Positions 22,701 through 32,205 are shown, counted from the stretch's first letter. The stretch is 64,000 nucleotides of DNA from Herpetospermum pedunculosum (GCA_028017165.1 CM051526.1:58606774-58670773), one strand, 5' to 3'. Program-made: numbers and translations. Notes: generated by a model not told the origin, from the sequence alone.

Positions 22701-25700
22701 GCCCTGTGTTGTTGGTTAAAAAGAAAGATGGAGGATGGCGCTTTTGCGTGGATTACCGTGTGCTAAATTCATCAACCATTCCGGATAAGTTTCCCATTCC
22801 GGTGGTTGAGGAACTGTTAGATGAGTTAAACGGATCGCAGGTGTTCTCTAAGCTTGATCTTCGATCGGGCTATCATCAAATTCGAGTACAAGATGATGAC
22901 ATTGCGAAAACAGCCTTCCGAACACATGAAGGGCATTACGAATTTGTAGTGATGATGGTGGATGATATGCTGCTAACAGGGGTGATTCGACCCAGTACTA
23001 GTCCATTTTCGAGCCCTGTGTTGTTGGTTAAAAAGAAAGATGGAGGATGGCGCTTTTGCGTGGATTACCGTGTGCTAAATTCATCAACCATTCCGGATAA
23101 GTTTCCCATTCCGGTGGTTGAGGAACTGTTAGATGAGTTAAACGGATCGCAGGTGTTCTCTAAGCTTGATCTTCGATCGGGCTATCATCAAATTCGAGTA
23201 CAAGATGATGACATTGCGAAAACAGCCTTCCGAACACATGAAGGGCATTACGAATTTGTAGTGATGCCTTTTGGCTTGACCAACGCACCATCTACATTCC
23301 AGTCTTTGATGAATGTAGTCTTCAAGCCTTATCTGCGACGATTTCTTCTGGTCTTTTTTGATGATATTCTGGTGTATAGCCAGACTATGGAAGAACATGT
23401 GCGCCACCTATGTCTGGTCTTTTCTTTACTTAAAGAACATCAGTTATTGGTGAATGGGAAAAAATGCAGCTTTGCCAAGAAGAAGATTAGCTATTTGGGG
23501 CACTGGATATCATCTTCGGGAGTGGAGGCTGACTTTGAGAAAGTCAGGGCCATGGTGGAGTGGACTGTACCCCGAAATATCAGAGAACTAAGAGGTTTCT
23601 TAGGCCTTACAGGCTACTATCGGAGATTTGTGCAAGACTATGGTACTATTGTGGCCCCATTGACTCAGTTGCTTAAAAAAGGGGCTTATGAATGGACTGC
23701 AATGGCAGGATTGGCTTTTCAAAAGCTTAAAACAGCGATGATCTCTCTACCAGTATTAGCATTACCCGATTTTAATCGACCTTTTGTTATCGAAACTGAT
23801 GCATCAGGGACTGGATTAGGGGCGGTCCTATCACAGCAACAGAAGCCAGTGGCTTATTACAGCCATACCTTGTCAGCTCGAGCTCAAACTAAATCCATAT
23901 ATGAAAGGGAACTAATGGCTATTGTCATGGCGGTACAACGATGGAGACCTTATCTTTTGGGACAACCGTTTGTGGTTCGAACGGATCAAAGAGCCTTGAA
24001 GTTCTTATTAGAACAGAGAGTGATCCAACCGCAATATCAAAAGTGGTTGTCTAAACTATTGGGCTATAATTTTGAAGTCAGATACCGGCCAGGTGTGGAA
24101 AATAAAGCAGCAGACGCTTTGTCACGAATGTATGCTGAAGCACCATCAGAAGAGCAGCCTTTCGAGCCTACATTAACTATGTTATCTGTTCCTTCATTAG
24201 TAGACATCAGCATAATCCAAACGGAGGTCCTCAATGATCCTAAGTTGAAGATAATTGTTGAACAACTGAAAGAAGATCCAGCATCATGTCCTAAGTATTC
24301 ATGGCATCAGGGGAACTTACTCTTCAAGAAACGGTTAGTTCTTTCAAAAACTTCTGCTCTACTTCGCTCGATATTACACACCTATCATGACTCTGTGGTT
24401 GGAGGTCATTCTGGATATTTACGCACTTATAAACGTTTAATCGGTGAATTGTATTGGGAGGGTATGAAAAAGGACGTTCAGAAATATGTGTCTGAATGCT
24501 TGATTTGTCAAAAGAACAAATCTCTCGCTACCTCGCCCATGGGATTACTTCAGCCCCTCGAAATTCCTATACAGATCTGGGAGGATTTATCAATGGATTT
24601 CATTGAAGGATTACCAAAATCAAGAGGATTTGATTCAATTTTTGTGGTAGTTGACCGGTTAAGCAAATACGCTCACTTCTTGTCTTTAAAACATCCGTTT
24701 TCAGCACGAACAGTGAGTGATGTTTTTATCAATGAGATTGTTCGTTTGCATGGATTTCCTCGATCCATAGTTTCTGACCGGGATAAAGTCTTTTTGAGCA
24801 ACTTTTGGCGAGAGTTGTTCAGTGCGGCAGGAACTCAACTCCGAAGAAGTACCTCTTATCACCTCCAGACAGACAGGCAAACCGAAATAGTGAATAAAGG
24901 ATTAGAAACATACTTACGATGTTTTTGTGGAGAGAGACCTAAACAATGGAAGGAGTGGTTACATTGGGCCGAGTATTGGTACAATACTACATTTCATATA
25001 TCGCTTGGAATGACCCCTTTTCAAGCAGTCTATGGCCGATCTCCTCCACCGTTGGTAGCTTATGATGGAATGCGAACTCCGAATGATACATTGGACCAAC
25101 AGCTCGTGGCTAGAGATATAGCCCTTCATCAATTGAAGGACAACTTAATCGTCGCTCAAACAAGAATGAAAAAATTTGCAGATAAAAAACGCACTGAGTG
25201 TGAGTACTCTGTGGGGGACTGGGTCTTTCTCAAGCTAAGACCATATAGACAAGCCACAATCGCACGGCGAAAGAACGAAAAATTATCTCCCAAGTACTTT
25301 GGGCCATATGAGATAGCATCCCGCATTGGCCAAGTCGCCTATAAGCTACGGCTCCCTGAGTCAGCCCGTATACATCCAGTATTCCATGTGTCTCAGCTCA
25401 AACGAGCATTGGGCCAACACGAGGAAGCTCAAACCGGACCACCGGTATTAACGGAAGAATTCGAGTGGGTTGCCGAACCTCTTGAAGTGTTTGCCTACCA
25501 ACGCAACGAACATACGGGAGCTACAGAAGCCCTGATTAGTTGGAAAGGCTTGCCTCCCCATGAAGCCACGTGGGAGGATGTTCGAATGATGCGTTCACAA
25601 TTCCCGCAATTCAACCTTGAGGACAAGGTAGATTTCGAAGCCGTGGGAAATGTTAGGCCACCAATCATACATCAATACAAGAGGAGAAGTAAGCTGGGTA

Positions 25701-28700
25701 AAGGGTAACTAGATTGTACTTAAGGTGGTTATAAGTTGTTGTTAACTGTTTTAGTTGTTACATGAGTTGTTATTTTGTTAGTTACTTAGTTACTTGGTTG
25801 CTAGGAATCACTATAAAAGAGCATGTAAGTAGTTGAGAAGGTAGGATTAAATCTAGTTTCTCAAAGAGAGAAGGAAGGAGAGTGTGATCCTCTTAATTGA
25901 TCACTGTTGTAACTGCCTTCGGGCTTCTTTCTTGAATTCAATATAAGAAGGAATATTGGAACCTTACACTATCCTCTAAATTAAGAGTTCAATATAAAAA
26001 CATGTTTCAGAAATCAATAACTTCCCAGATGCAGCCTTCTAAAGAGAGAATCTGGCTATTAAAAGTTTTAACTTAAAAGAAAATTATTGCCACATGCAAG
26101 AAACCTTACAGATCGAGATAATGGGTCATTTGTTGACTCTCTTAAATCAGCCACACGAATTCTTGTTGGGTCAGCTCGAGCTCCGGCTCCTGTTGCTGAT
26201 AATACTTTCAAGCCCCTACGTACACATGCAGCAAGAAGTGATACCTATCACATATGATATACAAAGCATTTAAAAACAAATTCCTATTAGAAAACCACAT
26301 TCAAATATAAATATTAATAAATTGAAGTAAAATTTGACATCATCAATTGCTTAAAATGATAAACGTAGGTTAAATTTGAGGATCTTGATTCCTCCTAATC
26401 CAAAGATGTTGGATGCACTATAACTATTCTTACTCGCCCTTTCGCATACATTCCTTCTTTATATAATTCTCTTTTCTAACCACCCACTTTTAGTTAATTA
26501 ACTTGGGCCCACTGGAATGAGAAAGCTATCCTGACAAAGGCTGACAAAAGTGGTTCCCATCTCTAAGGCCCTTATTCCCTCTCCTATTCTTCCTCGCATA
26601 TGTAAACTTAACAGGAGGCCCTAGCAATACCCCACCTCCAATTGTATAGTGTTTCACAAAGACGGTTTTGGTAAATAACCTCAATAATAGTGAATTAATG
26701 CTTCATTTATATTTTCTGAGACTCTGAGAGTACATTAATTTTCTAAATACAATCATCCTTATTTATCCTCTCTCTATACATAAATTTAGCATCAATATTG
26801 AAGCCACTGCTAATAAAAAATTTAAAAAATAATAATAATAATAAAAGATAAGAAGATTTATCATCAGTTACAGCCTTGTAGATAAATAGGCACCTTTGTA
26901 TCAATATTGTCAATGCAGTCTAAAACAAAATCAGGTTTCCCAGAAAGAATTTCTTCTTCAGATGTTGCATCATATAATAGCACTTTTGCTTCTACTTGAC
27001 ACTCTGGAAAGATGGACAGAAAGTGCTCCTTCAGGCACTGAGCTTTTGGGACACCTACATCTGCTCTTGTTGCAACGGCATGTCGATTTAGGGAAGAAAG
27101 TGACACCTTTTCAAGCAATTATCAAATGAGTATGAATGCTACAAGAGAGAGCAACCAATTTATATAACAAAAGCTGGTTTCTTATATATACATAATCATA
27201 TACAAATAAAACAACTCAAAATAGAAAAACAGGGGGGGATTCTAAAATACATGAACTAAATAAAAGTATTATATTGGATATAAAAGCTAATGAACGCAAA
27301 ACTTGACATGAAGATGATTGAACAATCACGTTCATGAGAGGGAAAATAGATCTTTTGCAGATTAGCAAGCAGTGGAATCACTTCAGTGATTCCACAAGGA
27401 GGTAGAATCAAACATATAGTATAAAAAGGTCACAATTTTCCTGAAAGATATGTACAAGACCTGGTCAAAGTCAACAAGGAGAAGCCTGCCAACCCCTGAT
27501 CGTAGAAGCATCATAGCAGCATGACTCCCAACACCACCAAGACCAATTACCACAACATAAGATGCAGTCACATTCTTCTGTGAGCTAAGGCCAAAGAACT
27601 GAATGTTCCTAATGACAATAGGCATATAACTAACATGTTAAAAGCAAAGCATATTAATGCTAAACATAAAACATGCCTTGATGAGGCAAGAAAAAAAAAG
27701 TTATTTTATAAATCTCAAATTTAATGTGTACATCGGAGAACCAATTCCTCTATAATCAACTAGGCTTTAGGGAAAGGAAATTAATTACACGAGTTAAAAC
27801 AATATTAACCTAAGGAAGATTAATTAATCTAAACTTAAAGACTAATAAAATAAATCAAACAACAATCAAAATAATAACAAATATAGCCCTAATAATAACA
27901 CCCTACATCACACCTGGCGCCAAAAAACAAACTAGTGATTTAAATAGCATAAAATCAGTGCATGTTAATATGGGACACTTTCAAGGTGATCTATGCTCAC
28001 TTGTTATCATAGCAGCAACAGGAGTTCTTGGTTCCCTATCTCAAAATGTCAAACAATTATCGAAGAAAGAGATCAATTTACAAGGTTGCCTATGGAGCCT
28101 CCACTGAAGACGTGGATGGACAACTATCCCTATGTGCTTCTCTCAACCTAGACTCCCCTTGATGACAGCAAAGTGAAGAACCTTATGAATTGCTGAAATA
28201 TGGAAGTACGGCTGGAATCTCAATTTGAATTCGCTTCCTTGAGTTCTAAATTGAGAACATTAAACAGCATATACCTATCAAGCTAGAGAATAATTATGGA
28301 TGAGGGTTTTGAAAGACCTTGGAACAAATAATTTCCATTATGAAAAAATGGTCAGAGTTGGGAGACGTGATTGTTTAAAAAGAATTATAAGAAATAAAAT
28401 ATCTTAGAGAGCACAGCAATACAAAAGAGACTATGATGCGGTAGGATTAGGAGTAACTTAGGGGTAATTTCATATTAATCCTTGGTTAATCCTTTTTAGT
28501 TTCATTTTAGGATTTAGTTTGCTTTTAATTCTCTATAAATAGGGAACATCTCTCATGTATTCATTAACTTTTGATAGCTTTTGATTTGAATAATACTTTG
28601 AGTTAGACTTCTTGGAGAGGATTCTCTTTAGCCAAATTAAGCTACATCAGTCTAGATATCAAAAGGCCAAGGGAGATTGCAAAAAGGTATTTCAATTGGC

Positions 28701-28704
28701 TAAG

Positions 28705-28745
<41 letters not shown>

Positions 28746-31043
28746 AACTAAAATTTGAAAGTATAAGGAATGCACCTATTTGAGGCCAGAAATACCGCAA
28801 ACTCTCTCCATTTTTCTGTACTTATCTAAAAACATATTGGTTCCTCCCAAACCCCTTAAAGATTGCTGGATAAGAAATACTATGATTTAAAATTATTTAA
28901 ATTATATGCACGTTCATATACAATCTTTTATGATCATTCATTATTTTAGACAAAGTGAAAAACTAAAAAGGAAATTTTGAAAGTATCGTGTCTATAGATC
29001 TATAACTAATAGAGAGTGTGATATTTATTAATAAAACCAAAGAATCCTATAAAAAAAATTCAAATGTAGAGATATTGATCAGTTCGAAGCTTAGTATAAA
29101 ATACAAATTTGCTAAGTGAGAAATGTATCTATCCAAGGAAACCAAAAAAGAAAACCAGGAATGGGTTGTAAAATAAACCCCTATGCAAATGGTCGCAACT
29201 CGCAAGTAAATAGATCAAAAACTAATAGAAAGAGATGAATCTTAATGAAACATCTTAAGAATCCAAAAAGTTCCCAAAAAACATATCAAATCTATCATAA
29301 TAAAACAATTTGCCAAAATCAAATGAAAAAATACCTTGTTAGTTGTTCGGAAACAATTTCATCAGTTAGAAGGTCTACATCAGAAATCCCATGACCGGTG
29401 CACCCAACTACAGGACTGCCCTTTGCAGTAGTCTCGACCATATGTCCATTACCTTCAACAATCATTATAAGAATCATCTTATTTTAAATTATTAATAAAA
29501 CAAATTCACAAGAAGTACCAAAGCAGGAATCGTGAATTAGACAGCAGAATTAACAATAATATCCTAAAACTTGCTTTGAGTAAGTTCCAATAGAAACAGG
29601 GAAAACAGCATTTTGAGGCATGAGCATTGATGTCATTTCTCATGCTTTACACTGACCAGAAAATCTACTAACAAGACCACACATCAATTTTAATCAAGAA
29701 TAAAATTACAATTATTCACTTATAATACATCAGAGCACTTCAACGATGATATGGACTTCTTTCCAGAGTTCAAAAAAATGCAAGGAGTAAAATAAAAGAA
29801 AGATACATTCAAAGTTCAAACCTTCCCTGACTTGGAGCTATAGATACAAGGGTTAATTTCAAGACTAAACTTCTACTTGAGTTCCATAATGCATACGCAA
29901 TCGACCCGTAATATGAACTGTGTGGCAGCCAACGGAGCTAGATTCCAAGCTAACATGTGTTTATTTTATTATTAGTAGAAGTTGCAGCAGATCTTAATGA
30001 GGATAAAAATTGTGGAAAAAGAAACAAATTAAAGCAGCTTTAGCCTAGTTTTTGGTAAATTTGAGTTACTGAAAGGTTTTTCCTTTTGGAAAGGAGGGAA
30101 GAAGCTCTTAGTAAAATGGAGTTTAGAGCCAAAGAGAAACAGACAATAGAACACAAGTTGAGGAAAGAAGGCTTTGAAGCAACTGAGAAAGGAAAAAAGA
30201 GAAAAATTAAGAGGAAACATGCCAATAGTCCGGTTCGCATCAAATAAATCTTTGCACCACAAATCAAAGCCATCAGATACTCACGAGCCCTAAACTACAA
30301 AACGTTTGGGTACATAGTTCATTTGTCCATAAGCCAACTGAAGAATTAAACAGAATTCGATCCCGATAATCAACATTAACGTGACTCTTGTAATCTACTT
30401 ATGATAACGAACAATAAGTCAAAATTCATTAAAACTTCAACTGCAGATTGCATAAAAATAGCACCAAAAACTGAACCACGAATCAGCCATAGACTAACTT
30501 CGTGCACCGGTCATGTTTAGTTAAGTTTTTCTTCGAATACCTATATTCTATGAAATGCAACAAGCCATGGAATGTAGGAAAACCTGTATTCAGCAGCTGG
30601 GTTTCCTTCGTTTCAGCTTGGTTCGTGATCCGTCTGCAAAATTGATAACTAATTATCATCAGTATCCCTTACAGAAACTACCATCTTAATTCAGCTACTA
30701 ATCAGCCTTTCCAACAGTAGCAGTTTAAGCTTCTGAATCCTTCATTTCCGCTTACCATTTTGTATCATTAGAACCCTTTTCTTCATCATTGAGAAAAATA
30801 TATATATATATATATATATATAATCAGAAGTTGGATTGTTTCTTTCAAATGATAGAACTCTGAGCTCTAGACAAAGCTTGTGAGTGTGATCGATGAATCG
30901 AAAAATGGAATAAACAACATAATAAAGAAGCGATTGAACTGGTAAACTTGCCTGTGAATAAGCTTGAGGATGAAGAAGGTAGAAGCAGAACCGAAGAGAG
31001 CTCCAGCTCCCACCAATGAAAGAGACTTCAATTTTCCCTCCAT
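13531..31043 (-). CDS. TcdA/CsdL-like tRNA threonylcarbamoyladenosine dehydratase (ThiF/E1-like), 11 exons, 466 aa
   Basis: Exons on the minus strand: 31043-30952, 30633-30584, 29452-29335, 27608-27461, 27106-26894, 26244-26110, 15856-15722, 15554-15339, 14653-14529, 14184-14127 and 13641-13531. Together they give 1401 nt in one frame. Residues 8-29 form a membrane segment. The Rossmann ATP-binding loop GLGGVG is at 109-114, then VDFD (132-135), LNRH (142-145), DCIDNIDTK (199-207), GAGARADPT (226-234), and the family block FRVRIIPVLGTIPAIFGQ in exon 8. Bacterial TcdA and yeast Tcd1/Tcd2 use ATP to cyclise t6A at position 37 of ANN-decoding tRNAs; the yeast enzymes are anchored at the mitochondrial outer membrane, which the N-terminal segment would fit. 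Intron 1 uses a GC donor. Intron 6 (15857-26109) is swollen by nested retrotransposons. Function is inferred from family; the gene looks intact. Confidence 0.88.
16172..16282 (+). repeat. 5' LTR of the Gypsy element, left part
   Basis: 111 bases matching the first 111 of the 3' LTR at 25651. Continuity is broken after GTTAC by the Copia insertion. Confidence 0.95.
16283..16434 (+). repeat. 5' LTR of nested Copia
   Basis: 152 bp, TGTTATAG...GTTATCA, identical to the copy at 20313-20464. Confidence 0.96.
16654..16702 (+). repeat. 49-base poly-A tract after GCC-rich repeats in the Copia leader
   Basis: An uninterrupted run of about 49 A follows a GCCGCC/AGCC-rich segment (16575-16653). It lies where gag would normally be and generates artificial poly-Lys or poly-Phe frames. 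Confidence 0.95.
16979..20305 (+). CDS. Copia Pol polyprotein without Gag (protease-integrase-RT-RNase H), 1108 aa
   Basis: Domains in order: aspartic protease with WVIDSGATDHMTG at about 76-88; GAG-pre-integrase HHCC region about 205-245; integrase core with HSDIWGP (about 261), RSDNAGEY (about 325) and NGVAERKN (about 358) supplying the DDE triad; RT from about 628 with KARLVAKGYAQ, FSPVAK and the catalytic YVDDI (about 791); RNase H from about 951 with TDADWAG, AESEYR, LWCDNQAA and ERTKHIEIDCHF. The frame is open throughout. There is no zinc knuckle and no capsid domain upstream. The ATG chosen is the first after the poly-A tract. Mobilisation would need Gag from another element. The stop is 8 bases before the 3' LTR. 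Confidence 0.92.
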   Translation: MAKQKLARTSNLGQSGTQSIYGSFKKPFVDSIAEFAKSTHYQNSSQAFSSSCALNSITTIAGSGNMNHCLISSTTKWVIDSGATDHMTGNPNLFSTLLSSTSLAKVTLADGSTSSAIGSGTVILTSSLTLSSVLHLPQLSFNLISASKITRDLNCSVSFYPGYCLFQDLMTKKIIGRGHESGGLYIFDHQVSKVACSGVVTPLDAHCRLGHPSISVLRKLCPQFHNLSSLNCDSCQFAKFHRLSSSPRIDKRASAPFELVHSDIWGPCPVVSKTGFRYFVSFVDDYSRMTWLYFMKNRSELLSHLCNFHAEIRTQFDVPIKILRSDNAGEYFSEALRSYLCKHGIIHQSSCADTPSQNGVAERKNRHLLETARALSFQMHVPKHFWVDAISTACFLINRMPSSVLKGQIPYHVLHPTKPLFPIEPKIFGCTCFVRDVRPTLTKLDPKSLKCIFLGYSRVQKGYRCYNPSLNRYLVSRDVTFFEDKSFTPSLPSTSQGEDDDIFIYTRVSITSSPDQPPLDVPTRPPITQVYSRRQHPPSECLVPEASSSLDPQPSDELPIALRKGKRSCTFPISSFVSYDHLSSSTCSFVASLDFISIPKTVHEALSHSGWRNAMIDEMNALDDNGTWDLVSRPAGKKAIGCKWVFAIKVNPDGSVARLKARLVAKGYAQTYGIDYFDTFSPVAKLTSVRLFISMAASQCWPLHQLDIKNAFLHGDLEEEVYMEQPPGFVAQGENDRVCRLRKSLYGLKQSPRAWFGKFSQALEQFGMKKSKSDHSIFYQRSKSGIILLVVYVDDIIITGNDTSGILSLKAFLQTQFHTKDLGTLKYFLGIEVMRSKKGIFMSQRKYVLDLLSETGKLGAKPCSTPMMPNLQLTKDGEPFIDSEKYRRLVGKLNYLTVTRPDIAYSVSIVSQFMSSPTVDHWAAVQQILCYLKAAPGRGILYKDHGHMKIECFTDADWAGSREDRRSTSGYCVFVGGNLVSWKSKKQNVVSRSSAESEYRAMAQSVCEIMWVHQLLTELGFNIAVPTKLWCDNQAALHIASNPVFHERTKHIEIDCHFIREKIQQGLVSTGYVKTGEQLGDIFTKALNGVRIDYLCNKLGMINIYDPA
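20313..20464 (+). repeat. 3' LTR of nested Copia
   Basis: Identical to the 5' LTR over 152 bp and followed by the GTTAC target duplication. Confidence 0.96.
20470..20676 (+). repeat. 5' LTR of the Gypsy element, right part
   Basis: 207 bases continuing the LTR interrupted at 16282. It contains the TATA box TATAAAAG at 20520-20527 and ends CCTTACA before the primer site at 20679-20690. Confidence 0.93.
20714..25708 (+). CDS. Gypsy Gag-Pol polyprotein with chromodomain, 1664 aa, RT internally duplicated
   Basis: The frame opens already in the primer site, but the first ATG is at 20714. Domains: retrotransposon Gag from about 115 (PVFDGEDPDAWLFRAERYF); a degenerate knuckle CFRCEEIFTPGHRC about 343; protease VDCGATHNF about 428, with Cys where Ser/Thr is usual; RT from about 640 with LDLRSGYHQI and the catalytic FFDDILVYS about 881; RNase H from about 1020 (ETDASGTGLGAVL); integrase zinc region about 1229-1270; DDE core with SMDFIEGLP, SDRD and TDRQTE; C-terminal chromodomain about 1580-1635 (WVAEPLEVF...ISWKGLPPHEATWED). 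A perfect 312-bp duplication (22643-22954 and 22955-23266) repeats 104 RT residues and probably disables the enzyme. The last 19 codons lie in the 3' LTR. Confidence 0.92.
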   Translation: MAQKRFEERLDMNELEMGGLRADMEKIPVIEDNLVLMRKAMERLSAQMEEQQKVSDGARLVMAGIASELALMRGKNKNTEVVTEKIDVEDIITNEVIEKKDEAGSDRSKFKKVEMPVFDGEDPDAWLFRAERYFKIHKLTEAEKFTVAIISFSGVALHWFRGEEELNSFSNWNDLKIQMLERFRSTRKGSLCAQFLAIKQTTTVEAYRNEFDRLAAPLSHLQAEVREDTFLNGLDPVIRAEVRCWRPQGLKEIMRIAQLVEDMEITRKEAHRPITQNPKAQVSIPIPKSGSSTLNINRDSGGTSGAMRTITLSNSSNSGARREGPIRRLSDAEFRARREKGLCFRCEEIFTPGHRCKAKELRVLVVHENLEESELNEEDVVDEGETEMKSIEVGDAVELSLNSVVGISSPGTIKLRGKVAQRDVVILVDCGATHNFVNRRLVEELQIPTSETANYGVIMGSGTAVKGKGVCKSITVTVGEMLVCEDFLPIELGGIDMVLGMQWLNTLGVTEVDWKQLTIRIGKDGKQVVLKGDPSLTKSKVTFKNMARLWEPEDQGFLVELRTIDAGEEEAEGESSSKQSVDSEELPMAVQQLIQEYDCLFQKPTTLPPRRLIDHQIHLKEGVSAVNVRPYRYGYTQKAEIEKMVDDMLLTGVIRPSTSPFSSPVLLVKKKDGGWRFCVDYRVLNSSTIPDKFPIPVVEELLDELNGSQVFSKLDLRSGYHQIRVQDDDIAKTAFRTHEGHYEFVVMMVDDMLLTGVIRPSTSPFSSPVLLVKKKDGGWRFCVDYRVLNSSTIPDKFPIPVVEELLDELNGSQVFSKLDLRSGYHQIRVQDDDIAKTAFRTHEGHYEFVVMPFGLTNAPSTFQSLMNVVFKPYLRRFLLVFFDDILVYSQTMEEHVRHLCLVFSLLKEHQLLVNGKKCSFAKKKISYLGHWISSSGVEADFEKVRAMVEWTVPRNIRELRGFLGLTGYYRRFVQDYGTIVAPLTQLLKKGAYEWTAMAGLAFQKLKTAMISLPVLALPDFNRPFVIETDASGTGLGAVLSQQQKPVAYYSHTLSARAQTKSIYERELMAIVMAVQRWRPYLLGQPFVVRTDQRALKFLLEQRVIQPQYQKWLSKLLGYNFEVRYRPGVENKAADALSRMYAEAPSEEQPFEPTLTMLSVPSLVDISIIQTEVLNDPKLKIIVEQLKEDPASCPKYSWHQGNLLFKKRLVLSKTSALLRSILHTYHDSVVGGHSGYLRTYKRLIGELYWEGMKKDVQKYVSECLICQKNKSLATSPMGLLQPLEIPIQIWEDLSMDFIEGLPKSRGFDSIFVVVDRLSKYAHFLSLKHPFSARTVSDVFINEIVRLHGFPRSIVSDRDKVFLSNFWRELFSAAGTQLRRSTSYHLQTDRQTEIVNKGLETYLRCFCGERPKQWKEWLHWAEYWYNTTFHISLGMTPFQAVYGRSPPPLVAYDGMRTPNDTLDQQLVARDIALHQLKDNLIVAQTRMKKFADKKRTECEYSVGDWVFLKLRPYRQATIARRKNEKLSPKYFGPYEIASRIGQVAYKLRLPESARIHPVFHVSQLKRALGQHEEAQTGPPVLTEEFEWVAEPLEVFAYQRNEHTGATEALISWKGLPPHEATWEDVRMMRSQFPQFNLEDKVDFEAVGNVRPPIIHQYKRRSKLGKG
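22643..23266 (+). repeat. Perfect 312-bp tandem duplication inside the Gypsy RT domain
   Basis: Copy 1 is 22643-22954 and copy 2 is 22955-23266. I see no difference between them. The length is 104 codons, so the frame is kept. An ATG trinucleotide is shared at both breakpoints. Confidence 0.95.
25651..25968 (+). repeat. 3' LTR of the Gypsy element
   Basis: 318 bp, TGTTAGGCC...CCTTACA, with TATA box TATAAAAG at 25812-25819, followed by the target duplication CTATC. Confidence 0.95.
28434..28649 (+). repeat. Solo LTR of about 216 bp in intron 3 of the TcdA-like gene
   Basis: It begins TGATGCGGTAGG, holds a CTCTATAAATAGGG promoter-like TATA box near 28530, and ends GCTACATCA. The flanks GACTA and GTCTA match at 4 of 5 bases, as an aged target duplication. 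Confidence 0.55.
28707..28743 (+). repeat. Poly-A tract of about 37 bases
   Basis: An uninterrupted A run downstream of the solo LTR in an intron. It could be the tail of a retroposed sequence, but no body could be identified. Confidence 0.9.
30797..30822. repeat. TA microsatellite in intron 1 of the TcdA-like gene
   Basis: About 13 TA units. Confidence 0.9.
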
Positions 31044-31339
31044 TTGCTCCAACCCGCCTCTCGCCCTTTCCCGCTGAGAGTGACCTTTAGAAGCCTCTGA
31101 CCCTAAACCGACCGTTCTTAGTTTCGTTGTTTTTTTTTATTATTATTATTACTATTTTATTTTATTGTATTCATAATAAATATGCAAATTGAAATTGAAT
31201 TCACCATAAGAAATAGGTTTATATTCTAAGAATGAATAACAAATCAATAACAATCCATCATTAATGGTACCGTGGTGCAAATTAAAAAATAATTCAAACT
31301 ACCTAAAAACTTGGAGTTTTATTCTAACGAACTAAGACT
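31044..31339. other. 5' leader and short promoter region of the TcdA-like gene
   Basis: About 300 bp separate the start codon from decayed Copia sequence, so the core promoter must be compact or partly within transposon DNA. No unambiguous TATA box was found for the minus strand. Confidence 0.4.
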
Positions 31340-32170
31340 TAACCTCCTCTCTCTTAAACTAAACACTGTCGAGTGTAAAGTTTATCTGGTATTTCACGTA
31401 TTCCCAACAAATCTCGAAGTCTTAGAAAATCTTTCAACTTTAGAGGTTTAGTCTTCACATCAGGAACTTGCTCTTTGGTCCCACAGAATTTCAATATGAT
31501 GACACCATCTTTAACTAAGTCTCGAAGAAAATGAAATCGTACGTCAGTGTTTGCTTCTCCCATGCATGACTGGATTTTTTTGATAGTTTAATAGTTGAGT
31601 TGTTGTCACACATCATTGTTGTACCTTCTTCTTGCTTAAGCCCCCATTTTCTCTAAAATTCTTCTCATCCACACAGTTTGACAAGCACATGTTGCTGCTG
31701 CTACAAATTCAGCCTCAATGGTTGATAAAGTAACCAATGGTTGCTTTTTTTAGGACCATGAAACAACACTTGAGTTCATTAAAAATACATATCCATACGT
31801 GTTTTTTTTACTTCAATATCTCCAGCATAATCAGAGTCAATGAAAGCAACAAGTTCTTCAGCTTTACATTGTGCATAAAATATCCCAAAATTAACTGTCT
31901 CTTTCAAGTACTTGAGTGCTCTTTTAGTTGCTTGTAAGTGTAATTTTGTAGGCTTCGACATATAACGACTAATTAAACTTACAATGAACATCATGTCGGG
32001 TCTACTGGTAGCGAGATACATAAGACTTCCAACCATCTGCCTAAAATATGTATCATCAACTAGATCTTCTTCATCACTATGTAGTTTAGAACCAGGTACA
32101 ATAGGACTGCACACAACATTGCTATTTTCCATTCCAAATCTTTTTAAAACATCAAAAGCATATTTTCTTT

Positions 32171-32205
<35 letters not shown>

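Larger units (their letters stand above)
16172..25968 (+). mobile_element. Chromodomain Gypsy LTR retrotransposon (Reina-like), interrupted by a Copia element
   Basis: The element starts TGTTAGGCC and ends CCTTACA. The 5-bp target duplication CTATC is perfect on both sides (16167-16171 and 25969-25973). Without the nested Copia and its duplicated GTTAC it is 5610 bp, with 318-bp LTRs. The two LTR halves plus the 3' LTR differ at one site that I can see (C/T near 20494), so insertion is recent. The iMet-type primer site TGGTATCAGAGC is at 20679-20690. Short LTRs and a C-terminal chromodomain point to a Reina-type chromovirus. It lies in intron 6 of the TcdA-like gene, antisense to it. Confidence 0.93.

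Noticed and set aside
26370..26700. Possible extra exon or gene fragment in intron 5 of the TcdA-like gene
   Set aside because: Less AT-rich than its surroundings, but no frame or junction fits and the neighbouring exons join in frame without it.
30029..30273. 77-codon minus-strand frames in intron 2 of the TcdA-like gene
   Set aside because: Two overlapping frames of similar length in different phases, no domain, and inside an intron consistent with the exon model.
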